From NCBI RefSeq assembly GCF_050436995.1, contig NC_134763.1:1550001-1614000 (forward strand): a stretch of 64,000 nucleotides of DNA, given 5' to 3'. A model generated the notes under the pieces. That model was not told the DNA's origin. It saw only the letters and a list, made by a program, of their open reading frames with translations, and searched no databases. Shown one piece after another: positions 32,091-44,221 of the stretch. The position numbers and the translations under genes were made by a program. How positions within the stretch are numbered: the first letter of the stretch is position 1; the number at the start of each line of letters is the position of its first letter. This DNA comes from Anticarsia gemmatalis (taxonomy: Eukaryota; Arthropoda; Insecta; Lepidoptera; Erebidae).

Positions 32091-32344
32091 CTGAGGCGCT
32101 CAGAGCCAGTTGTGCTCACCGGTCGGTAAACGATCTGTGGGTTAAGCAACCGCAAGCGCGGTCATTCTATAGATGGGTGACCGCATAGTGGTATTTTAAC
32201 TGAGCGTCTCCGTGCTTCGGAGGGCACGTAAAAAGTCGGTCCCGGTTGTTGTCAATTAAGATAACAGTCGATAAGCCACGTTAAAGGCCTTCCGGGCTTG
32301 AACAACTTTGACACTAGGTTGACCACTAACCATACGATAGATAG
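32091..32344 (+). mobile_element. 5S-derived SINE with a perfect 15-bp target duplication
   Basis: Flanked by ATGCAATTTCCCTTC at 32076-32090 and 32345-32359. Head: GCTCACCGGTCGGTAAACGA, GGTTAAGCAACCGCAAGCGC and GATGGGTGACCGCATAGTGG. Tail: CTAACCATACGATAGATAG. Cleanest copy of the family. Confidence 0.9.
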
Positions 32345-32754
32345 ATGCAATTTCCCTTCTATGAAAGTGGAGGGCTTCGATTTTATTGCCATTCGATATC
32401 TTGTTTATAAGAGTCACTTTCACTGTACGGTCAAGGTTTCGGTCGATAACCTTTAATACGATGTAAATTATATGTAATGTAACCATTGCAGTATTTGTAT
32501 AGTTGCTTTCTATATAAGAAGTTGCAAGCGAGCAATGGATGAGGTTTGGTATTTTTTCGTCGCTTGATCGTTCGGTTAATTGGTTTAAAGTTTATTTTGT
32601 TTGCTGCAGTAATTGTAATTTATTGTATAGTTTTTATTGTTATTTAAGATTAATTTTGTTTTTTGTTGGATTACGTTTAGAAAACACTTTTAATGAATTC
32701 AATAATTTTTGTTCAATGCAAAGTCGCCATTTCACCTTTCGTCTGCCTTTCTAA

Positions 32755-32850
32755 CCCCCGGTTTCTGAGTACATTTAGCGGTAGTTTATCTTTTTTTTTA
32801 ACACTATTGAATAGATAAACTACCGCTAAACGCACATCAGAAACCGGGGG
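32755..32850. mobile_element. MITE-2: 96-bp palindromic element with TAA target duplication
   Basis: CCCCCGGTTTCTGAGTACAT ... complementary ... CAGAAACCGGGGG, arms about 38 bases, flanked by TAA on both sides (32752-32754, 32851-32853). A 3-bp TWA target fits PIF/Harbinger elements. Confidence 0.75.
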
Positions 32851-32894
32851 TAAGAAAAGGTATGACCTCTCCTAAATTTTGTTAACTCCTAACA

Positions 32895-33045
32895 ATGGTA
32901 GAGGGCGAGCCTATTGCCATTTACCGGTTACAATTTCAGGAAAAAAGGATTTAGTAAGGAAGTAAGATTCACAAATATTTATAGCCTGGATACTTTTTAC
33001 TACAGTAAATCTTTCCTCGACGAAGTCGCAAGCGGAAGCTAGTAT
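32895..33045 (+). repeat. Repeat E scrap then a Helitron 3' scrap
   Basis: GAGGGCGAGCCTATTGCCAT at 32,900; CTCGACGAAGTCGCAAGCGG and AAGCTAG at 33,015-33,040. Confidence 0.5.
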
Positions 33046-33225
33046 ATATAAGTACCTATATAATAATGTGTACGTAATGTAAGTGTAGTCTAGATGCTAG
33101 CTCGCTGGACCACCGGAGAGAAAGTGACGCAATTATATGAGATAACAGCTTCCTACTGCACTTAGGTATATTATTACAATCTTATGACCGCCATAGACGT
33201 GTTGTCGACTTTTCTTTATGTTAAA

Positions 33226-33476
33226 CTAGCTGACCCGCGCAACTTCGCTTGCGTCCAATAAGAGAGAATGGGTGAAATTTTTCCCCGTTTTTGTAACATT
33301 AATTACTGGTACTCCGCTCCTTTTGGTCGTAGCGTGATGATATGTAGCCAGCCTATGTCCTTTCTCGGGTATAAAAATATCTCCATACCAAATTTCATGC
33401 AAATTGGTTCAGTAGTTTAGGCGTGATTGAGTAGCAGACAGACAGAGTTACCTTCACATTTATAATATTAGTATGG
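33226..33476 (-). mobile_element. Chimeric Helitron (minus)
   Basis: 3' half is the CTAGCTGACCCGCGCAACTT family; 5' half (CCATACCAAATTTCATGCAA and GTTCAGTAGTTTAGGCGTGA) matches the family at 12,352. Same junction as in the copy at 50,566. Confidence 0.82.
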
Positions 33477-33479
33477 AAG

Positions 33480-33975
33480 TATGGATTACTAGCTGTCCGC
33501 AATATCGTGATAAGATTTCCCTGGGTAAAAAGTACCCTATGTGTTTATCTAGGTTATTACCTATTAGGGAACCAAAGGATGATGCAAATCTTTGTATGGA
33601 ATCTGGTACCCGGTCCAATAGTGATGTGTGATATGTCGATGGTAAGGTACTATCTTCTAGAACAATGATTGATATGGCGCTTGTCTTTATTTGTAGTCCG
33701 TTCTGAACACCAGACTAATATGTTATCAGGGCAATGTGGATTTTCCGTTAAAAAAATAAAAGGAAATCTTAAAAAATAATGAATGAAATGAAATACTATC
33801 ATGTTTCCTTTGTTTATTTAATACCTCTAATCACAGGTTACAAAATGATACATTACAGGTTACACAAGTAGGTAAGTTTTACAAAAAAAATGTAACAATT
33901 AATAAAGAAAATAACATGTGGGGTTTAGAAAATCTGATGATGACAATATTATAATGAAACTCATTTACCTTATAT
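33480..33975. other. Helitron scrap, then 3' flank of the SWIM remnant
   Basis: GATTTCCCTGGGTAAAAAGT near 33,512 is Helitron body. On the minus strand this region would be the 3' UTR of the SWIM-finger frame. Confidence 0.4.
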
Positions 33976-33977
33976 AA

Positions 33978-34500
33978 TCATTCATCGTCTACCAACAAAT
34001 CGTTAAGGAACAAGGCAGGAGCTACGAATCCCTCATGCCTGGCATATCCTAAGTACCACACGATAGATATGATGTGAGCACAGGTACCTACAGTGCGCCG
34101 TCCGGTTAGACATGTACAATAAGATTGTGAAATATTATTATCATTATTATTTATCAAAATATAACAATAGTATCTTCTTGCTCGAATGTGTCGTGATTGG
34201 ATACGGCCTCGCATGAGCCATGAGTCTTCGTTTAAACCAAAATCAGGCAAGTCTTCTAAAGCATTTTGCCTGTATACTTCAATGGTGTACACTCCATTTT
34301 GAAGGTGCTCACTGCAGTACGATCGTGCAAGCTTTACTTGGTAGGTACCTAAAGCCAATAAAATAACCTGCTCTTCGGTGTATTGTGGGAACTGTACATC
34401 ATTTGCTTCTAGACGCACAAAGTCTGCTCTTCTATTGTTCAGTCGTTTCGTTTCTACGTAATTATATAGAATATTGGGTGTGTGTGTTTCTGATAGGTGT
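33978..34500 (-). pseudogene. Transposon-derived protein remnant with a SWIM zinc finger
   Basis: The minus-strand frame is open from the stop just above 34500 down to TAA 33978-33980. The first usable Met-type start is internal, so this is probably the last exon of something longer. Seen: LNNRRADFVRLEANDVQFPQ, a helical stretch, LPDFGLNEDSWLMRGRI, then a Cys/His cluster CTCLTGRRTVGTCAH that fits the SWIM pattern C-x-C-xn-C-x-H, then IVWYLGYARHEG. SWIM fingers occur in MULE-type transposases and related multi-copy insect proteins. No DDE domain is visible. An AATAAA on this strand lies near 33810. Recently active or still coding: there is no internal stop across 174 codons. Confidence 0.6.
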
Positions 34501-34806
34501 TACCATATAACTCTAAACGGACTAACGATAGGAACTTGACTCCATAGGAACTTTTACTCGGGCTACTAAGAGCTATTCAAGGACGTATCACATATTGCTA
34601 TTGGAAGTGGGTACCAAAGTGTTGCATGATTCTTTCACTAAAATAAGTCGTGAAAGAGTCCTCACAAACTTTCGCATTTATAATATTAGTAAGGTAGCAT
34701 ACGGGAATACGCGAATACGCATTGTAGCACGCCTTAGGTTTATCCTGACTTTGGTGGCATTCAACATTCTTTAAAAAAATCTGTTCATCAATCATATCCT
34801 TTGAAA

Positions 34807-35048
34807 TCTATACTAATATTATAAAGCTGAAGAGTTTGTTTGTTTGTTTTTTTGTTTGTTTGTTTGTTTGAACGCGCTAATCTCAGGAACTACTGGTCCG
34901 ATTTGAAAAATTCTTTCACTATAGGCTATATAACATTACGCTACGACCAACAGGAGCAGAGTACCAGTAAAAAATTTTACAAAAACGGGGAAAAATATGA
35001 CTTTCTTAAGTTTTATGTGACGCAAGCGAAGTTGCGCGGGTCAGCTAG
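34807..35048 (+). mobile_element. Helitron (CTATACTAATATTATAAAGC type)
   Basis: TC after host A, TTTG-repeat tract of seven units, CTAG at 35045-35048 before T. An internal deletion removes GTTAGATAGCCCATTTATC. Confidence 0.86.
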
Positions 35049-35434
35049 TTATATATATATAGTTTGGACTACCATCTATCTAACAACCTGTATAATAAAC
35101 ATGCATTGCAAAAGTTTAATAGTTCAGAAATCAGATGTTGTCAAGTAAATATCATCATTTATGCGTTGGCAACACTGTATATACAACACTGTATATAAGA
35201 GCTATATCGTATCTGTGGCGTAAATAAAATAGAAATTGAGTATCATCTCTCGTTCACTCTATACCAGAGAGAATATTAGTGTTGGGAGAAAACAGAAAAG
35301 TTATGCGTACGCAATTTTTTTTTCATTTTTTCCACTTTTAACTACTAAACTTTTAAACTAAAAGTTTATGAAATACCAACATTATCGATATTCTTCTAGC
35401 TGTTCCCAATTTTATGTGAATTTTTGTTGTTTGT

Positions 35435-35690
35435 TTGTCGTATGGTTAGTAGTCAACCTAGTGTCAAAGTTGTTCAAGCCGCCCGAGAGGCCTTTGACAT
35501 GGTTTAACGACTGTTATCTTAGTAGACAACAGCCGGAACCGCCTTTTTACGTGCCCTCTGAAGCACGAACACGCCCAATTCAAATACCACTATGCGGTCA
35601 CCCATCTATAGAATGACCGCGCCAAGGGTTGCTTAACCCACAGATCGTTTACCGACTAGTGAGCGCTTCTGGCTATGGGCGCCTCGTTGT
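35435..35690 (-). mobile_element. 5S-derived SINE (minus)
   Basis: CGTATGGTTAGTAGTCAACC, CGGTCACCCATCTATAGAAT, GTTGCTTAACCCACAGATCG and GACTAGTGAGCGCTTCTGG. The 82- and 100-codon frames here are repeat-derived. Confidence 0.8.
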
Positions 35691-36254
35691 GAATTAACAA
35701 ACCTTAAGCAACTGTTCTGGACGTTGCTTTTTTTTTCAGAAGAGCCCAGAACAATCCAAATATTATTAACCAATTTGTACACCAAAATCCTTTTTGGCTT
35801 GACCGAATAACAAAACATAAACCATAATAATAAAACGGGTCTTAAACGCGATTGAAAATTAAACACAACCCACTCGTTTTTTGTTAGCCTGTACTGTCCC
35901 ACTGCTGGGCAAATTTCCAATTCTTCAATCGTCATTCGCTTGCTTTCGCGTTTATAATATTAGGACAGTATAGAACTAATCGATACCTACGTTTCGATCA
36001 CATCACTAAACTCCTGCATCGATTAGGCGCACCCGCTGCGCATGGATCGGTTTATACCGTACCCATGTGTAGTTTTATTTGTGTTGCCATGTAAAAATAC
36101 TGCTACGTCTCATAAACTAGCATATTATATGGGAAAACGCGAATATTTTTCAATAAATTAATGTTAAAATGTATAAAAGTGAAAATGAACACTGTTGGGT
36201 TTAATAACTAAAAAAAAATAACAAGTGTTTTAAGACATTGATTTAAATAAATTT
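35691..36254. other. No gene seen
   Basis: GTCCCACTGCTGGGCAAAT at 35,896 is a SINE-A scrap. Otherwise unassigned. Confidence 0.4.
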
Positions 36255-36425
36255 GAGGCGCTCATAGCCAGTTGCGCTCACCGGTCGGTAAGCGTTTGAG
36301 TTAAGCAATCTTTGACGCGGTCGTTTTATAGATGGGTCACCGCTTAGCACCACAATATTGGAGGGCACGTAAAATGACGATGCTGGTGGTTGTCTACTAA
36401 GATAACAGTCGCTTTTGGGCTAGCG
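36255..36425 (+). mobile_element. 5S-derived SINE, diverged
   Basis: GAGGCGCTCATAGCCAGTTG, GGTCGGTAAGCGTTTGAGTT, GATGGGTCACCGC; the 5S block is eroded and the tail lost. Confidence 0.72.
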
Positions 36426-36490
36426 CGTTCGGTAGTATGTCTGAACGCTGATCTTGAGGTCTTGGGTTCGAGTGTGCGAAAGTGCTATCG
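36425..36490 (+). repeat. tRNA-like SINE scrap
   Basis: CGTTCGGTAGTATGTCTGAA and GGTCTTGGGTTCGAGTGTGC (B box). Confidence 0.45.
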
Positions 36491-36510
36491 GACTTTTAAT
36501 TAATATTGGA

Positions 36511-36767
36511 CTAGCTGACTCGCGCAACTTCACTTGCGTCACATAAGAGAGAATGGGTCATATTTTCCCCGTTTTTGTAACATTTTTCACTGGTACTCTG
36601 CTCTTATTGGTCGTAGCGTGATGATATATAGCCTATAGCCTTCCTCGATAAATGGACTACCTAACACTGAAAGAATATTTCAAATTGGACCAGTAGTTTC
36701 TGAGATTAGCGCGTTCAAACAAACAATCAAACAAACAAACTCTTCAGCTTTATAATATTAGTATAGA
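36511..36767 (-). mobile_element. Helitron (CTATACTAATATTATAAAGC type), complete
   Basis: CTAG at 36511, 5' end TTATAATATTAGTATAGA before T. An extra AATATTAGTATAGAT copy follows (36,769-36,783), a duplicated tip. Confidence 0.87.
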
Positions 36768-36804
36768 TAATATTAGTATAGATTATTCTCAATAGTGCCC
36801 CGAA

Positions 36805-36910
36805 GTTTTGTAACGTGCCTGCATGACAAGATGTATGGATGTGAATGAGGCAAGGGAAGTTTGTAAGAAATGTACCAAGTGGCGTTCTTTGGTCTCTGTC
36901 TACGTAGAAA
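36805..36910 (+). repeat. LINE ORF2 3' end, best copy
   Basis: GACAAGATGTATGGATGTGA followed by ATGAGGCAAGGGAAGTTTGT reads TRCMDVNEAREVC, and TGGCGTTCTTTGGTCTCTG reads WRSLVS, resembling the C terminus of RTE-like polymerases. Confidence 0.55.
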
Positions 36911-37311
36911 GTAAGTAAGTAGACATGATATTTTAAATGTATGTATGTATATCTGTAAGATGAGTTAAAGCTAGGCGCATTAACCTCAGTTGAATTCTAA
37001 GTTTTTTCTTCTAACAAATATAATTGTGGTCACACATTATCTGGTACAATGATTCCCAAATCCTGTCCACTAGTGGGATTGAAAATAATAAGAAGGAACA
37101 GCGACACTGTGGCCAACCGATTGGTCTCGCCTCCCAGCCGCCAGGGGCGCTGCGGGCGACACCGCCTTTTTATTTTGTACCTTTTAGCGGTCCTTGTAAA
37201 GATTTTTTCAAGTTAGGTCTGATGCCACCATCTGCAATAGATGGACAGAGGCCAATGATGATGATGGTGATGATAACGAGAAATACATGGGTGAAAGAAA
37301 TTTATCAAATA

Positions 37312-37532
37312 CTAGCTTTTGCCCGCTACTTCGTCCGCATGGTTTGTGACTCAAGACAGAATTTTCATACCAAATTTCATCCCCTATTTTATCCGCTTGG
37401 GGGGTAGAATTGTTCAAAATCCTTTCTTAGAGGACGCCTGTCTGCATGTCAAACTTCAGCCCGATCTGTCCAGTGGTTTGGGCTGTGCGTTGATAGATCA
37501 CTATGTCAGTAAGTCAGTTTGAGTTAAATAGA
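37312..37532 (-). mobile_element. Helitron of the CTAGCTTTTGCCCGCTACTT type
   Basis: CTAG at 37312; hairpin GCCCGCTACTTCGTCCGC; body TACCAAATTTCATCCCCTAT; 5' tip ...AAATAGA before T at 37533. The frames at 37,208-37,522 run through it. Confidence 0.65.
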
Positions 37533-38185
37533 TTTTCTCCTAAATTAACGATAAGGAATAAGTAAGAACAGGTTAGGTATTAAAAAGGTGTTATTTTATT
37601 CATTTAGCGCAGTGAGATCGTTCTGCATATTTACAATGCAAAAACGCGTTAATATTAGTTTTCTATTCGACAATTACATCATTTAAAAGCTAAGTCAATT
37701 GTAGTACAAAATATTTTATACTACACATTAAGTTTATTGACTACATATAATATTTCGGTGGTTACAACAGGAAAAAAAGTATCGTTTTGTTGCTTCGGTT
37801 CACGCTTGTACAACATTTTTTCCCGCTCGCCTACGCCGCGCACGCACCTGCCTCACCCCCACGGGGGGCCGCCCGGCCTTCTTTCATGCCGACGGATTAA
37901 TGCCACGTATTCTTTGCCTTTTTTTACTTAAAAAAAATAAATAAAAAATCCCACATATGATAACTCGAGGCATGATATAAAAGGTCATGATCCGACATGC
38001 GTATTTCAAAGACTGAATGCGTGCTTCCAGTGTCAATTTTTATTTCTATCAAATGTCAAATTGAATAAAGTTTAGGCAAGCTATTTTGTTTTACGATACT
38101 TAATACCACGCCTGTTTGAGCCGAAGATGTAGGAAGTGGTGAAATAAACTAGCGTTTTGCAATGAACTTTGAATGTTAGTCCCAT

Positions 38186-38425
38186 GTTTGGCGCAGTAGT
38201 TTAACCGTAGCGCCGCGTGTGGTGGGTTCGAATCCCACCCGGGACAAATCTTTGTGTGATGAGCACGAGTATTTGTCCTGAGCCTGGATGTTAATGTATC
38301 TATATAAGTATGTATTTAGAAGTATATAAGTAGGTACCTATGTTTATCAGTTATTTGGTTACCATAGTACAAGCTCTGCTTAGTTAGGTATCAAATGACC
38401 GTGTGTGAGTTGTCCAATAATATTT
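38186..38425 (+). mobile_element. SINE-C copy with an A-box region deletion
   Basis: TTTGGCGCAGTAGTTTAACC, B box GGGTTCGAATCCCACCC, GAGCACGAGTATTTGTCC, GTTACCATAGTACAAGC. About 20 bases are missing after the A box. Confidence 0.82.
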
Positions 38426-38444
38426 ATATTTATTTATATTTAAT

Positions 38445-41400
38445 GTAATAGAGGGCGAGCGTATTGCCTTATACCAGGAACGATAGCACTTTGTTCGACC
38501 AGGGTATTTAGAGGGGCCAGGGTCTAGATAAGCCGCTCTCAGCTGAGCAAGGATATAATACGACCAAGTCCTGGACATTAGGTACTTAAGTATGCCTACT
38601 TAGAGCCGAAATGAAATTCAAGTAATTCGATTAGAGTAAATTTTCGAAAAATGGTAGGCTATAGTACCGTATTTTTTATTTCAATCCGTTTAGTAGATTT
38701 GCGGGAACGTGTAACAAACAAATTCACAATCTTTCGCATTTTTTAAATCATATTATTCGTGTACTATATCGGTAAAGATTATTATTTGCTCAGATAATCG
38801 TCCCCGATTCCCCATCTTCAGAGCAGATATCGACAAAAGACACAACTCCTTAACTACAATACAATTACATACAGAACTTATAATAACTACATTTACTTGC
38901 GACTCACTCCACATCATCCAATAGCCCAGAGCAATCTTTAACTTTTTACGCAAAAACGAGTCATCAAGTTTAAAATAATAATAGGCTACCGACGATGACC
39001 ATAAACACTGGAAACCCACCTCTTTTAATTGAGGGATGCCAAAAACTAAAGATTGCAAGAAAAAACCCTTGAATGAATATCCCTATTGCATTTCAACTCG
39101 AATATATTTAACTCCACGCAGTTAATGACCGCTCAGTTCATCGGGTGGCACGGACAATCAATAAATTATAGCTCCTTTACATGCAGGTAGCTCCGAGGGC
39201 CCCGAGCGATTATACAATAATATAGATCTGTAAGAAAGGAACTGACTCTCTTAGACAACACACCCACGACGCATTGTACCACCAAAAATATGTCAGAAAA
39301 AGTTACACAACGATTTGCCGATCACTTTTGGACCGATAAAAATGGCGTAATAGCTTCTAAAAACTTCGATAAAGCTGTCATAATCCGCGTGAATTATGGC
39401 CGCTCCGGAACTAATGGTTTTTTAAAATCGTATGTCGAATACATCAAACAAAGTGCTCGCCCGATCAATCTCTATTTCCACCTCAACACTCTTGATGCAT
39501 AAACACATTAATATAACAATAACTGCGGTAATCCTAAATTTAATAACAAAACAAACAGAACAAAAGCGTGCATCGTCTGCGAACGCATCCGAACGCTTTA
39601 CGCGGCGCACGTAAACAAACCATCACTTCGTAACGAATAACCATCGAGAAATACATTATGTTTCACTTTAACAGTCTCTAATTCAACGCGATACAGTTTA
39701 AAATTACATAAAATTATCATTTCTGCGATGGTAAAATGTGTTTTTGTCAGGTCATAAACAAAGATGGTGGTCGAGTTTCGCGCGCGAAATCTGGATAATT
39801 TCGCGGGCTCCGTCAACAAACATGGAGTCGATGCCAACAGCTGAAACGTATGTGTCGAAATATCGAATTAATTACGTCATTTTGGGCGTTAGATTAAGAA
39901 CTAGCGCGTACTTAACCTGGTGGGTTAGTTGTAATAAATGTGCCACTAGCAATACTGGCAATGCAACTGATTTATTACATACATACATAAGCGTTATGTA
40001 GGTGGTGTGATGGCATAACATTATATTGAGCCCTAAATTCCTGGCGAGGCTAACATTGTACAGAAGTCAGGTTCGTTTGTTAACTCTTCACAAAGCTAGG
40101 TGAATAATACTATCCTTGACTTTGATAAGTCAGATAAAACAATTTACTGCCTAAATAATATTACGTACCTACTTGTCTTATCGCTATATACTTAAATTCT
40201 TGCTTACAATAGTACTACACACCAGCCAAATACTATTTGAAGTACTTTTGAAGTTTTAGTTCGCGTGAAAAGATTTCCCTTTATAGAAATCCTAGGTATT
40301 TGTACCTACTAAAAATTAGTTATAACATATCCCAATTTTCATCAAAATCTGATCAATCATTTTGTTGGAAGTGGACAGCCATCCGAACGACATCATTTTT
40401 TAAAATTATTATTAGGTATTATAGCACTATGATTTTTATTGACATTTCGGCACAGACTGCACAGTGCACACTCACAGTGATTCTATACATAGTTTTGTAA
40501 CAATTGGACGATGAGCTATGGTTTTTGACTACGAATTATTATTAACTATTTGATTAACGATGTATCACAAAAAGCAAGTCAAAAATTTGTCACTGGTCAA
40601 TTTAAGTGTAGCTTGGAGGTCAGAAAACTGGTGCTTAGGCCAGTTTAATATTTAAACCAGTAAAATTCGCTAAACTAAATTAACAAGTTCCCAGGTAGAG
40701 GAATGCCTTAAGACAACATCATTAGAAAAAAAATTCTAATAATAATCAACAAATGACATTTAAGTCATGAGGTACCGATAAAAATAGGTAGGTACGTTGC
40801 ATATTTTATTATTCTACGGTCTGCATGTTAATCGTAGACAACATATATTTAAGTCATTTAGTGCTAATTGTACGTACTTAAATGTAAAATTTATTATTAT
40901 CTTCATATGACAAATAGCTTTGACTTCACAATCTAAGTAAGCAACATTAGTGCTAAAAATTCAAACAAGGCACCATAGATTAGACGAGGCATAGTCCATT
41001 ATAGAATCCAATTAATCAACCCTTGCGATGCGATTGCATGTGTTAACGTACTATTAAGGAGTTATTAGCAGGCGTTTGCGTGCGGTCAGGTCGCGGTGGC
41101 GGCGGTGGCCGGCTGATGCAAATTGCACGCGATAGCCGCGCCCGCCGCCCCGCCCAGTCGCAGGGTTGGCTCGTTGACGATTAATAAGCCCTTAAGGCCT
41201 TAACAAAAGCCCTTTGCACGTCAGCGAACGACTCAAGAGATTGGTCGACCTAATAACTCAGAGGAGTTAGACTTTTTGTACGATGTTCAGTTCTAAATGT
41301 TGTGTCAATGATGTTTGAAATATTACACGTATTATATTCTGCATTTTAGCTACGTGCTTATGTCCGGTATTACAACTTATTTAGCAATGTTCGGTTGAAC

Positions 41401-41675
41401 GTTTGTATTTTTGTGGTAGTAAAGACTGTGGGAAAAACAAGTAATTAAAATCGTACAAAGAGATTAAATTACTGCCCAATTGTAATCGGGCAACGATCTG
41501 CCAACTTATTTTAAAACAATTATTTTTGTAGAATGTACGAATTTTTTAAAGTCATCGGCGTTACAGTGAAAAAAAACCATATATTCATTTTCTCCCAAAA
41601 CCCTTTCATTCTCATTTTGTACAGTAGTTTTATCTGCGTACCTAAGAGTTCTTTAAAACAATAAAAAGAATAAAA
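38445..41675. other. Repeat-poor region, part 1
   Basis: A single repeat E scrap at 38,448-38,500. GC-rich or conserved-looking blocks: 39,110-39,230 (GGACAATCAATAAATTATAG), 39,285-39,620, and 41,060-41,240, very CpG-rich with ATGCAAAT inside. A 70-codon frame at 39,290-39,502 is hydrophilic but has no recognisable domain. No convincing exons. Confidence 0.4.
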
Positions 41676-42354
41676 TGTGCCTATCCCCTCTTTCATTCAC
41701 CCTTGCCCAGCAGCGGGACAAATTGGGTTGGGAAAAGTGGGTTAAATTTTTTATTTTAATCATTTACATAAGTTTTAAGATAGCAAAATGTTATTGAACG
41801 AGACAAGCAACGGTGAGAACATAAAAAATCGAATCCTCATAAACATCAAGACTATTCACTCAAAGAATCAAACTAATCTAACCAATACCACATTTGATAC
41901 ATAAACAAGCACACGACAAAACACCGGTTGACATTCCAGCCTCGGAACACTCAGCTGATAACCCATCTACTGTCTAATCGAACAAACCGATCAACGACCA
42001 ATAACAAATACACATTTGCCATTCAAAAACTCAATGACATGCGATTTTCTAACTTACACACATCACTATAAGGGTTAAACGTCAAAATTTTGACAGATGA
42101 TATAATGTTGCCAGATTTAAAAACACTCGGCATACCTCTTTGTCGATGGTACGTCTCAATTCTTGGGAATGTATTTCTCGTCATAACCAAATATTGTTTG
42201 TTCGTTTTGTACACGACTACGGGTGGATATGACTCGTCTTAGTTGCTATGTGTGACTCAAGTCACTGGTTGATAGTTTTCCTTGTTTTATAAGAGCAAAA
42301 CTGGATATCTGTGTGTAGATTATTTTTCACAAGCGCTTTGTTATATCCTAATCC
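41676..42354. other. Repeat-poor region with a SINE-A scrap
   Basis: CACCCTTGCCCAGCAGCGGG and ...GGGTTAAATTTTTT at 41,697-41,752 is a SINE-A 3' end. The rest is unassigned. Confidence 0.5.
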
Positions 42355-42840
42355 ATGCATAATACCACGCCTGTTATAACTGAAGGTACGACCGCCATTT
42401 ATTATTATAGACTCATGTCGTCACCTACGATGCAATTGCCACATACCGGGTATTTTTTTCAAATTTTATAAAATGCAAAACTTATTGCCCTACCCAGAAA
42501 TCGAATCCTCATGATCGGTAGTCGGATACCCACGCTGTCGCTTAGACCGCAGAGACAGCTTTCCAATGACATACCACCACTAGCTAATCCCGCGGTCGGT
42601 ACCTACATATGCGGCTGCCACGTAAACGTCTCTGGTTCGAATCCCGGTCCGAGTTAAAAGAAATGTATCCCTGTGTTTCTCTGTCAAGACATGATTAATT
42701 CATTGTTCGGAGTTGCAAAGTAGAGATTTGTAGATCTCCGCGCCTCGGAAAGCACGTGAACGTCTCGTTCCTGACCTTTTACTGGTCATGTCGGTTATCC
42801 CTTTAACCGGACTATGAAATTAAGGCAATGTTTTACTTTA
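42355..42840. repeat. Repeat E (minus) next to a tRNA-like SINE (plus)
   Basis: GCATAATACCACGCCTGTTA and CCAGAAATCGAATCCTC (inverted B box) to about 42,560, then CTGGTTCGAATCCCGGTCC with GCGCCTCGGAAAGCACGTGA, an end shared in part with the 5S SINE family. Confidence 0.55.
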
Positions 42841-44221
42841 CAATTCAGAATACAAATTATGCTATTGTTAGCCGTCGTCAGCTAAAATTCCACCCCACTT
42901 ATTAACTCAGGCCGGCCATCCTGCGTCACATAGCTATTCCCGTTAATAATGTTGATGTCGACACTCCCATTCCACGTCTTAATTCACCTGTCAAACTTGA
43001 GCATCGACTATAGAGCAACATTAGTCAAACTGTCAAAGTACCACGATCAACTGTCAATTAGTTTCCACAGAGCACGTCAAATCGCCGGTAGCTAAACTTT
43101 AAAAAAAAACAGGTACACGCCACGAATTCTATGGTGGGTTCCGCGTTGCTATTTTTTAAATACGTTTGTTACAAATTGATTTGTCATCATTAATCTTTAG
43201 TACTGAGGTAGAAGGTAACGCCGACTATTATGAATAGGCGATACTTTAAACGAAGCCGTTAGAATAACTGCTCAAGTTACAAACGTTTATACTACGTCAT
43301 AGTAAACTGCATGTGATGTAGAGTAATGACATGTTACCTAGTCGCACGATAGAAGCTCTGGTATATTAGATTATTATAGTTTTCGAAAATTTTCGAATTA
43401 GCAACATAATGAGACTGAAGATTAGCAACTTCTCCTTTGCTCGTTATACAAATAAAACAATAAAGCGAGATGAATAGGGACGACTAAATAAAAAACTGTT
43501 TTTTATACTAATACATACATACATCAAATCACGCCTTCTACCCATAGGGGCAGGCAAAGACATAGTAAATACACTATCAGAATATCCACAATGAACGCTA
43601 TCATAACTTAAACTTTAGCTCCTCCATGAAAACCGCAGTCAAACCACAAACCGACCCAACAAATATTGTGACACCACTCGTGGGAATTATCCCAACGATT
43701 TTGACAAACTACGTCGCCAGTGACACGCCGTCAAAACCGATAATAGACTTGCCGATTTAAAACATAATTAATCGATGTTCGGTAAACGAATTACCGAACG
43801 AATCGTTTATCAAGTTACAAAAAAAAAGTAAAGAAGTCTTTGGCAGACAACAATGGCGGCATTTGAATTGAATCCTCTAAGTTTTTGTTTGGACATCTAA
43901 CGTTTTTCAATGGATGTAGATAAATTAAGTCAATTTGCATGTATTTTTGTTACTCTAGTTTTTGTAAGCGACTTAGATAGTGCACTGAAGTTGTTAAATG
44001 ACTTACATGGGCGTGGGCAGTAGAGCGTACCTATAGCGTTCGGTAAACGTATTAAATGTTAGGTTTAAATTAAATTAGGTACGTTTTGTCGTTATCTTAC
44101 TCATTCTTGCAAAACAATTGGGCACTTAGTAAAAGAAAAATTATTAAACTTGAACTTATAAATGGTCATCTAAAATACTCAGGCTATATAATTTATTTCG
44201 TAAGTAATGTTGAGATGGTAA
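42841..44221. other. Repeat-poor region, part 2
   Basis: Clustered TGTCAAA motifs at 42,980-43,060 (ACCTGTCAAACTT, ACTGTCAAAGT, ACTGTCAATT), as before PTPMT1, but no coding exon follows. CATACATACATCAAATCACG at 43,505 is a repeat E trace. Nothing else recognised. Confidence 0.4.

Noticed and set aside
37024..37417. Overlapping frames near 37.0-37.5 kb as a gene
   Set aside because: They run into a Helitron at 37,312 and differ in every register; no domain is recognisable.
39290..39502. 70-codon frame starting MSEKVTQRFADHFW
   Set aside because: Plausible composition but no domain, no promoter or poly(A) signal, and no second exon. Kept only as a note in the region entry.
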